Source of the DNA: Ustilaginoidea virens
Lineage: Eukaryota > Ascomycota > Sordariomycetes > Hypocreales > Clavicipitaceae
Length of the DNA: 64,000 nucleotides
Reading direction: 5' to 3'
NCBI RefSeq assembly: GCF_000687475.1
Contig: NC_057320.1
Span: 1,550,001 to 1,614,000, forward strand
Within the stretch, counting starts at the first letter, position 1. Each line of letters opens with the position of its first letter. Both the position numbers and the translations under genes were made by a program. Of the stretch, positions 44,844 through 56,942 are shown one piece after another. Below the pieces are notes generated by a model. It ran no database searches. It was not told where the DNA came from and saw only the letters and a list, made by a program, of their open reading frames with translations.

Positions 44844-46378
44844 ATACCGTATTGCGTCTAGAGAGTAGGCGCAATAGGCGCGAATGAAGTAATAAATATC
44901 GATAGAGGGAATAGGGGCGGCATTATATATAGCCGCTATAACCTAATTATTACGATCGCAAATAGCATATAATATTACTAGACCAAGACCGAACTTACCT
45001 AAGGGCGAATGCAACCTATAGCTAATATTATTAAAGACTTCATAAAAGAGCTATAGGACTATATCCCCCTAGTAGTGCTAGGAAAAGTGTAAAAGGCTAT
45101 AAACTTTATAGTAAAAACCGCCTAGTAGGAGACTAACCTAGGAAATATCTATACCCCTATTGGAACCCTAATGTAGATGATTAAAACCGTAATTAATAAG
45201 GCTATATAGAATCTCCTAAAGACCGCGTTAGCCCCTATTATATAGGTATCTATTGCTGTATAAGAATATACCGCCGCTATACCACTCTAATGCAGCTTAG
45301 CTCCCTTAGTAGTACCCCCCTATATTTACCGTAAAGTCCTTATTAAAAAAAATACTATTAGTAGAATCCTTTAAAACTATACCCTAATTGAAATTATTAA
45401 TATAGTTAATAGGGCTACCGCTAAAAGAGTAGTAGTTACAGCCTATAGGCTTTATAGTAGTAATATAATTATCACCTTTAAAGAAGAAAAGGTAAGCTAT
45501 ATTATAGATATAGCCTAGGTTTGCCTTACTTTCGGCTAAAAGGCGGAATTTAACCGATATTTATTTAGTATTATTATTAAGAGTTTCCCGACCTACTATA
45601 CCGTAAATACCGTAATAGAAGATATTTAGTTAAACCTTATTAAAGCTAATAGAGAGGGCTTTATTAGGGTCTCTTTTTACTGCCTTAGGGGGACTATAAT
45701 ATAAGCGCCCCTAATTATAGGGGTTAATTCTATCGACTTTACGAATAAGCTTTATAAAACTAATATTATATATTAAATAGAGATATTTAAAGCTAAACCC
45801 TATAATAATATTATATACCTACGCTAATGCTATAATTGCTTTAAATTCGGCTATATTGCCATATATTACGCAGCGGCAGCCTACTATAGCCGGTATAATT
45901 CTAAATGCTACCCGGAGGGTAAATAAGGCTACCTAGCTATAATATAAAACTAATGCGAATCCTGCCTTAACTATTATAGATCTCACCTAGTATAGTCCCG
46001 CCTCTATAAGGTGGCAAATAAATAATAGGAAAATACTAGAAATTCCTATAGTAATAGACTAAGGCTCTTCGCCTTATATATTGCATTAGCTACTAATGCT
46101 ATCCCTATCGCAGACCGGGGCCGCTACTATATAGCTAATAGGTCTCCCTTATATAAGCCCTCCCTATAGAAATAAAGTCGCCTAATTAAAAGTATTAATA
46201 GGACCCTATATATTAGAGCTAGAAGTAGTATTACTGCTTTTCTCTAAGCCGCTCCTGCCTTAGACTATAGCGTGACTATGCCTGCCTTAGGCACCTAACC
46301 TATAGCTACTCTAAATATACTACTGCTATTAACCCCCTTACGATTATCTATATAATAATAATCCTTTATTAGAATATA
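44844..46378 (+). pseudogene. L6 ORF1, Gag-like protein (RIP-inactivated)
   Basis: Homologue of L1 ORF1, presumed start ATA at 44844. The knuckle region at about 45830-45905 reads CYNCFKFGYIAIYY with a following YSRYN block, so several Cys/His positions are Tyr. TAG/TAA stops are frequent. Confidence 0.75.
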
Positions 46379-49300
46379 TAGAAGAAAACCACTCTCGTAA
46401 GATTAGTATTTTACTATTAATGCGAGCCTAATATTATAACGATCTAGAAACCTATTGCGCCCGATCGGGCCCTATTAAGCCCTAGCCTTAGAAGATATAT
46501 ACTAATAGCATATAGTAAGAGAATAGTAATATATATTTATAAGCGGTATAGGCTTAGCATATAGTCTAGCGAAAAGGGATTTAATTAGTATAGGATCTCC
46601 CTATTATATACTAATATCTACTTGATTTACTCCTTAGGCTATAAACTAAATTAAATAACCCCTTTTATTATATTCGCTAAGCTTTTACCTTGCCTTTATA
46701 ATACCTTTATTAGGGATTTTAATATATATTATCCTTTTTAAGATAGCTTAGACTAAACCTTACTTAAGATTAATACCCTTTTTAAACTTATAACCTAATA
46801 GCGGCTTAAATTAGCTACCCCTTATAGTAAGGTAATAAAGTAAGTACTTAAGAAGAAAAATAGTATTATCGATTATATATAGGTTATATAGGATATTATA
46901 ATTATTATCTTAAAAACGCTAACCTTACTAGATCCGACTATATCCCCTAGCTTATATGCATCGAGATTAATAATTACTATATAAAAGCCCCCCCTATAAA
47001 GAATAGTTAGAAGTCCCTTAATCGATATATCGCTTAGGTTAAAGCTAAAAACCGATTTATTACCTTTTATACTAAAGCCCCGCTTTAGTCCCCTACTGAG
47101 ATAGATATATATATTATATAGCTTACCGGCTAACTCTAGAGTATTACTAATATTACGGCCCTAAAGAAGGCACCTAAAGCTCCTAATATAAAGCCCTAGT
47201 AGAACTCCCGTACTAAAATAGCCTAAAACACCGCAAAAAAGGCCTACCGAAAATAGGTAGTATATTATACCCTAGAAAATCTTAGCGTTATATAAAAAGT
47301 AGGGGCGACTTAGTCCTATATAGTATAAAAGGAATAGTGCTAATTAAAGAGAGAAGCCTTTAATAAAGCTATTGCTTAGAATGCCGATTTATAATTCCTA
47401 GAGAAATAGGCCTATCTATATAGCGGCCTCTTATTTAAATTAAAAGAGATCCCTTTACTAAAATAAAGCAGCCTAGGCCCGAAAGCTATAATATATAAGG
47501 AAAAAGTATAGGTCTTTATTAAGCAGTTCTTCTCTATCTCTTAAGTTATTTATAATAATATCCCTAACCCGATATTCCCCTAGCTTACTATTACTATATT
47601 CCCCCTTATTAATTCTTTTTCCTATAAAGAGGTATATATTGCATTACGCAATATAGTAGGCTGGAAAGTATTAGGCCCCAATAGGCTCCTAATAGGATTC
47701 CTTAAAGCATATAGCCCCCTACTTATTACTACTCTTATATATCTCTTAAATAAGATATACTATATTAGGTACTACCTAGCTTTATACCGGGAGGCTAAAA
47801 TAGTAATATTATAGAAACTAGGGAAAAAGCTAGAAGAGTACTCTAAGGTAGGAGGCTAAAAGCTAATATTGCTTTTTAACCTAATAGGAAAAGTCTTAAA
47901 AACTATAGTTATATAGCGGTTTACTACTACTCTCGAAAAAAATAACCTCCTCTTAGACCTTTAAATAAGTAATAAGGCAAACTAGTTAACTAATATAGCC
48001 TTAAGTATACTAGTCGAAATTATATATACGACTTAGCACTATAGTAAGATCGCCTTACTACTTCAACTAGATATCTTAGCTATATTTAATACTATTAATT
48101 ATATCTGCTTTATCTACCTATTGCTAGAGAAAAGGCTCCTACTTTAGCTAGCGGTATAAATATACAGCTTTACTAACTTATATTTAGCGCAAATCTACTT
48201 TAAGGGGCAATTTAAAGATAAACTATTAATTACTGCTAAAGTCTTTTAAAGGTCCCCTCTCTCTTTTATCTTTTTCTTTATCTATATTATACCGCTCTAT
48301 AAGAGACTATAGGAGGTTATATTAATTATTATATTAGGCTTCGCCGATGATACTAATATTATAGCCTATAGGAGAGATATAGGGGAGACTAAAATACTAC
48401 TCGAGAAAGTATAGGCTATTTGCGATAATTAGTCTAAATAAGTAGGATTAAATTTTAACCTTAATAAGAGCGAGCTTATCTACTTTACTTATATATATAA
48501 GGCGGACGAGACCTTAGTATAGCTTAGGACCGCTATAATATAGCCGAAATAATATATTAGGTTCTTAGAGGTCGAAATCTACTATAAGCTAAAATAAAGG
48601 GAATATTATATTAAGATCGTAAAAAAATTTAAGCAGTAGTAATTCGCACTTATAGTAATAGTAGCCTCTACTTAGGGCTGCTAATATCGGGAAGTATGCT
48701 TTATCTATATATAAGTTATCTAAACCTTTATCGCCTTCAGCGCGGGGATATAGTATACCCCTACCGCCCCTAGAGGGGTAGTAAAAGGCATTATAAAATC
48801 CCTAGCTATAAAATAGTCAGCCTGCCTCTATATAATTACTAGGGCCTTTAAGGCTATACCGCTAAATACCCTCGAGACTAAGGCAATTATACCCCTAATT
48901 AACCTCTATTTTAACTATATCTACTAATAGTTCCTCGAAAGAATAGCTAAAATAGGTATAACCAATAGGATTAATTACGTATTAATAGTAGTAGTAGCGA
49001 TACTTTAATGCCGATAAAGGAAAGGCTACTAAAGACCTTTAGCCTATATATTATTCCCCGATCTCGATCCTAGCTAGTTTTTAGCTAAAAAGTAATTAAT
49101 AAAAGATTAGTATAACTAATAGTAGAATAATCGGGTAGTAGTAAAGGCGAAATACCCCTAGTATAAAACCCTAGTAGCTAAAAGGGTATTAGACTTTTAA
49201 TCTATAGCGAAAATAACCCGACTATATAAAGGCTTATAAAAGTATAAATTGGTAATACTTACCTAACTCTATATAGAAAAAATCAGCCTTAACTCCTTCC

Positions 49301-49683
49301 TCTGCCTCTAATAAGTACCCTTAGTGCTATTACCTCTCTACTACTATAGGAAAGGCCTAAAAGACCTCTATTATATTATCCTCTCCTACCTAAAGTACTA
49401 TAAATAAAGGCGTATACTCTTTAGACCTGATCCTAGCCTTAGCTTACTTTACGATTAATATAGTATATCTATCGCACTTAATAAACTATACTTTATATAA
49501 ACGATTGCCTATTAAATATTTAGTATCGATTGATTTAATTAATTTTAGCTTGCTTAATCCCTTTAATATAATATAACTAAAAGAGCTATTAAACTCCCCT
49601 ATATAGCCCCTATATAATATTTATAGTAATCCTATAGAAGGAATAAAAAGCCCTAGGAATAAATAAATCTCTTAAGCCTTATA
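46379..49683 (+). pseudogene. L6 ORF2, endonuclease - reverse transcriptase (intact catalytic block, many stops)
   Basis: Colinear with L1 ORF2. Endonuclease RDFNIYYPF block near 46715-46745. The RT catalytic block at 48338-48361 reads GFADDTNI, the undamaged family form, unlike L1, L2, L3, L4 and L5. C-terminal Cys/His motif region near 49330-49385. TAG/TAA stops elsewhere make it non-functional. The last codons lie beyond the copia insertion. Confidence 0.85.
49679..49683. repeat. Target-site duplication of copia element, left copy
   Basis: ttata, identical to 56938-56942. Confidence 0.85.
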
Positions 49684-50022
49684 TGTTGATGTAAACTCGG
49701 GGTACCCAGTTATACGTAGGGTCGCGCGCGTGGTATCATATACCGTAAGGTCACCAAGTAAAGGATTTATTGACTTTACTAATGACTGACTATCTAAAAG
49801 GAAAGAAAGGAAGCAAAAGAGGGTAATTATACGATGTGGCCTTTTTGTGCGTGCCGTGGTTACGTGCATCGGCGTAGTCGGGCCGGGCTGCCCGCGTGCC
49901 CTACCGGGCTCAGGGGTAAAGGGGCAAAAGGGGGCAAAGTGGCCACATCGTGCGCATCGGGTATGCGCGGCACATCCATCGCAATGTGCCCAATTAGGCA
50001 CCTTACGACAGCGATTCCGATA
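49684..50022 (-). repeat. 3' LTR of the copia element
   Basis: A 339-bp LTR, starting TATCGG (minus strand; TG start lost by a G-A change) and ending AACA. I count 22 differences from the other LTR, all transitions. Short open frames in it (49672-50084, both strands) are not genes. Confidence 0.95.
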
Positions 50023-50064
50023 CTGGCAGCTTCTCTTTTTATAGAAGCAAACATCGGAATCGCT
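50010..50064. other. Long hairpin at the 3' LTR border
   Basis: AGCGATTCCGAT (50010-50021) pairs perfectly with ATCGGAATCGCT (50053-50064). Inside it, GCTTCT (50029-50034) pairs with AGAAGC (50043-50048). The outer arm is the LTR end itself and the other arm lies just inside the internal region, in the stretch that should carry the polypurine tract (aaaaagagaag on the minus strand). Confidence 0.75.
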
Positions 50065-50287
50065 AGGATATAAGGCGCATACATCGAAGGAAAAGTGCGG
50101 CGCAGTCTCGGCAGGTTGTGCCGCCGATAACGTTATCGCGCCGCAGCATTATACCATACAGCCGGTATATTGAATATCGCAGCCAAAACAAAGGGGCAGA
50201 AAAGGGGCAGCATTACACACAACATTAAACATAAGGAAAATCCACACACTTGCCACCCATAATATCACCAATCATAGCCAAATGCAG
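50023..50287 (-). other. Copia 3' untranslated region
   Basis: Between the stop of gag-pol (50288) and the 3' LTR. It includes the hairpin arm above, a perfect 14-bp palindrome CGATAACGTTATCG (about 50126-50139) and a GC-rich stretch. CpA is well preserved. No gene seen. Confidence 0.6.
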
Positions 50288-53200
50288 TCAGACATTAACT
50301 GGCCTCTTTACCCACCCTTCCACACGTATAACAGCCTGATTTCGGTTGATAAAGGTCTTAAGGGCTTTATTAGGCGTTCCCTTAGTCATTACGTCGGCGA
50401 GATTATTATTCCCATTAATCCAACGGATCTCATATATCTCCCGGCGCTCGTATAACTATCGCAGGGCTATAATATCTATTATAAGCCTCTTTTCCTTAGT
50501 AGTGCCTAGCTTGACAAGGCATTCGTATAATAAAAACGAATCCATACATACAACCATAGGGATCTTCGGCAATCCCAGCCTGCTAGTAATCATATTGAGG
50601 GTCGTGCCTATCGCATATGCGATATCGACCCCTTATACCATACTATACAGCTCTGAAGCGAGTGCGCTGCGTATTACACGCTTACTTTTTGTAGAGCTGT
50701 AAGTAATAATATTACCGGTTAGCAGGAAGGTATTAATGTTATCCGTAGGATTGTCCTCTTTATTCCCTAGTATAATAACATAGCCAATCTAGGAGCTCAA
50801 ATCTTTATTATTAGCAAAGGATCCGTCAACAAATATAAAGAGTTTGGCTATAGCAAAGGCCAGATTGATATACCGCAGGCTACGATCCTGGTTATCGCAT
50901 TACCATTAAAGGCGCTTATTCAACCTTGCGATATCGTTAGGGTCAGGTTGCTAGTATTATGCCGCGATAGACAGGTCAAAAGACGCTTCGGGCTAGCAGA
51001 CCGTAGCTATATAAGCACCGCGAGCGCATTACTCGACATAATTACGCTAGGCCGTAGGCGCATTCTTATCGATGGTCGTGATCTTCATGCTTTAACCTTT
51101 CTGGCATAACGTTATTATGCTATCGGTAGTAACCGTCAGTATACATCCATTGAATATCAGGGGTATAATTGGTAATAGCCTCGTCTTGGGCTTGGCGTTA
51201 AAGCCTGCCTTAGTAAGCTCTAATTCCTCCCATTAGAAGAAGGCATTATCACTTAGGCCGAGGGTATTATTAGTCTGCATACCTACGATACCGAAGCATA
51301 TACTAATATCATTAGTATCGCCAGTACGGTCAGTATCGCCAGTGGATATCAGCAAATAGGGGTCATAGATCGATATAGTCATACCTAACTTCTCGCGATA
51401 GTGCCGGAAGTATATCGCCCACCAGTAAATGCCTGCCTCAGCTATTCCGTATAATGGCTTCACCACTTCCATAATAGTATTATCAGGGTATTAGTGGGCT
51501 ATTTGCTTAGGTAACTTGGCGATAATCGACTAATTAAGGGTAGTTAATAACTGCACGTAAGCCTATATAATATCACGTATCCAGAGGAATAAGCCGTAAG
51601 AGCGTTATAGTAATAGGGCCAATAATATTAGTAACCATTAACTAGCCCGTTAGATTGTGGGGGACTGAGTCAATATTAATTGCTTTTCATTATTACTATA
51701 ACCTTATATGACGAGTCGTGATTTCTTATATGGTATATCCATACCTTTACCCTTAATCTCTCGTACCATATATAAGTTAAACAGACGTTAGGCTCTATAT
51801 TTACCGATATCAAAGGTAATAAATCGGAATACATTACGGGCCTATAATGCTTCTATCTCTATACGGTTAGATTATTCGAAAGGGGCTCTAGGGGTTATAA
51901 TCTTCCCTTCCTGGCGTAATTAGCTAGCAAGCTGCAGGTCGGCTTACTCTTTCGCGGTCAGGAAAAAGACATTAATAACGGTATTAGAAGCTATAGCATT
52001 AACGAGAGCTTCTTTTTAGTCCTCATTAATTATAACGTCAGATACCACCCTTACTAGTAATAGTGATAGTGGCCTAGCTTAATCAGAGCCAGTAGCTGGT
52101 GACGGATATATCACGGCTGCAGATATCAATAATATCTCGGCTATAGGTATTATCGCGGCTAGAGGTGCAGCTGTAGCTAGAGCTAGTATCCTGACTTCTA
52201 GCCGGCCGGGGCGGGCCAGGCCTTCGGTATAAACAATATCTTCGGCATTGTCGGCAGCAGGATTATTAAGGTTGTGGTTATAAGGCTTAACGACCGTTAA
52301 CTAGAACTTAACCGGGCTATATAGCATCTATATAATATAGGTCTTACCATCGAGGCTAATTAGCCGGTACGGCCCGTGCCATCCACCTTTTTCTCTCTAT
52401 ACCTATATATCTAACTATAGGGGTAGTCGGTAGATAGGCCGCATATCCAGGCCGTTCTATTGGGCAAGGGCATCGTAAACTTATCGCTTAGCAAGGCATT
52501 TCCTAGCTTTATTAGTGGCCTTTCGTAACGTTAAGGCGCGTTATAATACTAATAAGCTAGGGGGTGAATCATCCGTAAGTCGAGGATATACCCCAAAGAC
52601 CAATAACGTAAGCACTAGACCATTAGGTCCAGCAGAATCGTTAACAGCCTTTACAGCAAGCTATAATTTCTATTCCTTTATTATTAGATCGCCTACTTCG
52701 TTATCAATAATAGTATAGGCTCGGCATAATAGGGCGTAATATCTTTCGACCTTGCTAATACTATTATAGGCTTCTATAGGAATTTCATCTATATTAATAG
52801 ATAGAAGCCGGGCATTATGATGGAATTCAGCGGAGGCGAAATTAGGGCCGGCATCGTAAATAATCTAATCTAGCGGGCTAAAGTAAGTATCAATCTAGTA
52901 TTCCTTAAGGGCATTCTAAACGTCTTAGGCCTTCTATCTTTATAGATTAAGGAACCTGGCTGCCTAGAAGCTTATTGCGGCATCCACAATATATAATACC
53001 GGCCGATTATTAATATAAAGGATATCTATAATTATCTCGTAATTAAATTAGCGGTCATCCTTTAATATGAATTTAAATCGGCTAGGTACCTTTGCGTTCA
53101 TCTGGCATTAATAGCACATATGGGTGATACTTTCGATAATATTACAGTCAATATCATTATAACCAGCCCGTTAAAGCAATTTAGTAAGCTTATTGATAGA

Positions 53201-56134
53201 GGGGTGCCCGAATCGACGATATAGCTAACGGATTTCCTATAACAATAGATGAAAGGCTGCAGTATCCATAGCATTAAGAGTCCACTATAGATATCCTTAT
53301 TTCCTAATAATCGGGACCTTAATATTCCCTTAAATTAATAGGTTATCGATATTATCCAGCTTTACGCCCATCCTATCTATATCCGTAATAGAATAGAAAA
53401 AGGGGGTGCCGCTATTAAGAACGTAGAAGGGGATATTGCTAAATATCGTCAGGACATTCAGTATACCAGAAGATATAGTAAAGCCTACTCTGAAATTCAC
53501 TGTATGCTTCTTATCAGTTGTCTCGATAGTTAGGGTCTTTATTAATCGTATTAGGGCCTTTGCTTGACCTAGGCCTGCTATTAATAGGCCGGAAGCGCCG
53601 GTATCCAGTAGGATTCCGCGGAAAGTATGGTTACCATAGCATTCTTCTTCTAGAAAGGCAGAACTTCTAGGCTTAGGTGATAATAATAATAAGGGCATTC
53701 GGAAAGGGTCAATCTATAGAAAGGCGTATCGGCATAATTCATCTTATAGGGCTTATAATATCTCGATAGATAACATTAGTAACGGGTCCTCACTAGGGGC
53801 TAGGAAATACTAAGTGGCTGTAATCTATAGTATAGCAGCATTCTCTGCATCCTAGTTTATATCCCCTGCCATTATTACTTCGATATTACCGATAATATCG
53901 TTAAGGTTAGCCTCTGTATCTTCTTCTTTAAGGCTTTAGGGCCTAGGCTCTTCGTATTCCTATAAGAAAATACAGAATTTCTTATTATTAAGGGTAGTAT
54001 GGTAGGATCAGTTCTTTATCTATCGGTCCTTTAATTCTTATTGCTTTTTAGCAGAGTAGTTAGATAACCAATATCCTATTTTATTATAAACGAAGCATCT
54101 TCTTTAATAGGGCCTAGCAAAAAGGGTGCGATTCTATTTAAAGTGGCGTTAAGGGGGTCCGTATTGTTAGGGGCGTTAATACCGGTTATAGGATCGACCA
54201 TATCTACGATCTATAAATAACGCTATATTATCATCAATATCTTCAACATATTGATATTATTAAGGCTATTATTAAAGGAAATAATGCTATTAAGTCATAT
54301 GGGTAGTCTTATAAATAAAAAGGGATCGCTATAGGTTAGCGGCGAAGCCTTCGAATATAGGGGCATATCGATATAGCACCTGGCTACACTTAGGGGTATC
54401 CCTTATAGCATTAAGGACTTATCGGTGAAGCTCTATATCAGCTATAAAGGGGGGAAAAAGACTACAATATAGGCGTTAAAGTTCTTCTAATAGGATATTA
54501 AGGCATTCTAGCTTTAACTTATCGGGATATTTCGCGATAGTTAATTAGAGCATTATTCTATTCTAATGGTGCAAATAGAATTGCTCTATACTCTCATTTT
54601 CGAAATGGCTTTTAACTTTGCGGACTATATCGTCAAAAGTAAGGGTATCGCAAATACATTCAATATTATTAAAGTAATAGGTCTCAGCATCGCCGATAAG
54701 CATAATTTAGAAGGCTCTGGCGAATATATTATCGGGTAATCCTAATAGGCGGCATTTGCTCTTAAAAGAAATAACTTTTAGTACAATAAAGTCATCTATT
54801 TTGCCGCTATATCTATCCTCTATACGATAGCTGCGCAAGAGGTTAGATATCTTCTTCGATACATTATTAAACCCGGCCTCTGCATAAGCTCTTCGGGTAT
54901 AATCTTCTTAGTGGTATTATTATTCCGGAGGGTATTCCAGAACGGCTTATCGGTAGCCTTACGGTAGGCTGGCAGGAGCTCTGGCGGGGTTATCCCATAA
55001 CCCAGGTCGGTCTAGGTTTACCGGTCCTCCCATCAAAACGGTCCGTTCATCGGCCTAAGTAGGCCGATATTAGCGGGAAGGGCTAGGTGCTGTGCCTATT
55101 TTTAGCATTATCGGATAAGGCATTTAGGCCTATAGGCCGCGATACCGCGATTCGTGATATCTAGTATTAGGGGCGGCATTAGCTTGGAGGGTATTATTAT
55201 CGGGGTCCTCTATTAAAGGAAGCATATTATTAGGGCCTATAACCCGAGCTCTATTGGGTATATTATGACCTCGAGGGGCATTAAGATAGCCGCCTCGGCT
55301 AGCCCGGCTAGGGGTATAATCCCTAGGGTATAGTATTTAGTCAGTCGGGCTATAATCTTCGGCCGTTATATATTATTATTAGTAGGAGCTTTCCCCTGAT
55401 TCGAATAGCGACCTATTATAAATAAGCGTCTTCTCTTTTCGTTATTAGGATCGGCCCCTATCTTCTTCGGTAGGAGCAGGGGCAAAGGGCTTTTTCGATA
55501 TAGAGGGGGGGATAATAGGTTATTATGACTATAATCGTGCCACCCTTAGTATTATAAAGTCTTTTATTATTGAAGCTTGTAAGGATCTTCTTGAGGGCCT
55601 TACTATAGTAGGTGCTCGTAATAAATTCCGTGAGCCTGTGTATAAGCTTATGACTTTTTAGTCGAAATTGCCGATAGGTACTAATGCTTCCCTATAAGGG
55701 TTGAGTCGTAACCAGAATATTTTACGCCCTAATTAACGGTCGATCTCTTCTTAAGGCTATTTAGGGTTCTATTGTTGTTAAAGGCATTCCATTAAGGTAG
55801 GTATTATAATAGAGCCTAATGCTCCGATATATACGCCGTAATCCTATAGGTATGTGCGGAATTCGCATAGGAATGGAGGATTAACGCGATTGAATAGCTA
55901 TTCATCCTATTTACTATAGTCTTCGTAAAATAGTTCCTATAGGTTATCGTTAATTATATAATCCTTCTCATAGGTATAGATTAAGAAGGCTAGGCGGTTG
56001 TATAATGCTATAGTAGTGGCATTAGGGGTAACTGGCTCTATCGCAGTGGCCTAATTGTCATCGAGTAAGGGGGCAAATCGCTATAACCTTTCGGGCAATG
56101 CCGGTTGTAATATTAATGATCGTAATCGTGCCAT
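50288..56134 (-). pseudogene. Copia Gag-Pol polyprotein, one frame of 1,948 codons with RIP stops
   Basis: ATG at 56134-56132, TGA at 50290-50288, and all domains in one frame. Gag is about residues 1-720, with a knuckle near residue 680 (CFVYNKIGYW, positions about 54055-54097; two Cys read Tyr). Protease: residues about 813-935 (53330-53698, stop-free), with LLDTGASG. Integrase: FGHPS and ITHMC zinc ligands near residues 975-1020, core DILYI near 1040, YDAGPNF, and a VERYY block near 1129. RT: a stop-free piece at 51233-51472, with VVKPLYGIAEAG and GMQTNNTL; the family block is QTDD, so both aspartates are lost. RNase H: FVDGSF near 1770, then MDSFLLYECL and ADVMTK near the end. Stops are TAG/TAA, far fewer than in the LINEs. 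Confidence 0.9.
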
Positions 56135-56265
56135 AGTATTGAGAGGAGGGTTTAAGAGATAAAGGGGGGGGGGGATATATTGCAAGGAGTGCAATATTCG
56201 ATCCAAAGGGGGCTTTTATCTATAAGGGTAAAAAGAAAGAAGAGAAGGGGTTAATTAGCAATATA

Positions 56266-56490
56266 ACCGTTCAACAGAATAGGTTATTTGCCTCCTATAG
56301 TAAGCAGGTAACCGTTCAATAGAATAGGTCAGCCGCCTCCTATATATACTAAGGGTATCTTCAAAGATCGTGATAGTCAGTATATTTTCTTCCTTCGTAA
56401 TAGACGAAAGTGGAAGAGGTCTATATCGTTCTTCCAATTAGTTAGCAGTATAACCATTTAATGGAATGGGTTATCTGCCTTCCTAATTAG
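56266..56490 (-). repeat. Three-copy repeat in the copia leader
   Basis: Units at about 56266-56303, 56309-56346 and 56449-56490 share (plus strand) taaccgttcaa, then gaataggt, then gcctcct. The first two are about 43 bp apart; the third is more diverged. Confidence 0.65.
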
Positions 56491-56573
56491 CATGATTTGC
56501 AATAGAAATCGTCTCTTCGAGAGTAATCTTGCTGATCTATAATACACCGTTCTTTGCGGGATATAATCCTATG

Positions 56574-56592
56574 AGTGGTAGTTATCACCACT
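56574..56592. other. Hairpin at the expected primer-binding site
   Basis: AGTGGT (56574-56579) and ACCACT (56587-56592) form a 6-bp stem with a 7-base loop, six bases from the 5' LTR border (56599). The sequence next to the LTR does not show the TGGTATCAGAGC-type primer-binding site common in copia elements. Confidence 0.55.
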
Positions 56593-56598
56593 AATCAG

Positions 56599-56937
56599 TG
56601 TTAATATAAACTCGGGATACCCAGTTATACGTAGGGTCGCGCGCGTGGTATTATATACTGTGAGGTCACCAAGTAAAGGATTTATTGACTTTACTAATAA
56701 CTAACTATCTAAAAGGAAAGAAAGGAAGCAAAAGAGGGTAATTACACGATATAGCCTTTTTATGCGTGCCGTGGTCACGTGCATCGGCGCAGTCGGGCCG
56801 GGCTGCCCGCGTGCCCTACCGGGCTTAGGGGTAAAGGGGCAAAAGGGGGCAAAGTGGCCACATCGTACGCATCGGGTGTGCGCGGCATATCCGTCGCAAT
56901 GTGCCCAATTGGGCACCTTGCGACAGCGATTCCGACA
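56599..56937 (-). repeat. 5' LTR of the copia element
   Basis: A 339-bp LTR with intact ends on the minus strand (TGTCGG ... TTAACA). Less mutated at its termini than the 3' LTR. It should carry the promoter; I see no clear TATA box. Confidence 0.95.
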
Positions 56938-56942
56938 TTATA
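56938..56942. repeat. Target-site duplication of copia element, right copy
   Basis: ttata, identical to 49679-49683. Confidence 0.85.

Larger units (their letters stand above)
44731..49683 (+). mobile_element. Tad1-like LINE, copy L6 (family A), 5' segment
   Basis: The head is a run of ten A followed by ctttcgcg. ORF1 starts about 44844 and ORF2 about 46379. The copia element cuts it at 49683, at the ORF2 end, and L6 resumes at 56943. Together the two parts make about 6.4 kb, flanked by the 15-bp duplication at 44716-44730 and 58369-58383. Confidence 0.9.
56155..56598 (-). other. Copia leader between 5' LTR and gag
   Basis: About 440 bp without a clear gene. It holds a run of ten G (56166-56175), three copies of a repeat (56266-56490) and, next to the LTR, a short hairpin. 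A 60-codon stop-free minus-strand reading (56255-56437) covers two repeat units (YRRRLTYSIERL and YRRQITYSVERL). Whether it is translated is unknown. Confidence 0.5.
49684..56937 (-). mobile_element. Complete Ty1/copia retrotransposon
   Basis: A 7,254-bp element on the minus strand with two LTRs of exactly 339 bp and a 5-bp target-site duplication (ttata). Domain order on the minus strand is 5' LTR (56937-56599), leader, gag, protease, integrase, RT, RNase H, 3' LTR (50022-49684). Integrase before RT defines copia. The whole Gag-Pol region is a single frame. RIP is much lighter than in the surrounding LINEs. It inserted in L6, so it is the youngest large element here. Confidence 0.95.

Noticed and set aside
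49672..50084. Overlapping open frames of 65-109 codons on both strands (and their twins at 56701-57067)
   Set aside because: They sit in the copia LTRs, differ between the two LTRs and cross the LTR borders. No sign of a gene.
50346..50702. A 118-codon plus-strand ORF
   Set aside because: It is the shadow of the copia RNase H domain, which reads clearly on the minus strand (MDSFLLYECL, ADVMTK).
52515..52718. A 67-codon plus-strand ORF
   Set aside because: Shadow of the copia integrase C-terminal region, which is in frame on the minus strand.
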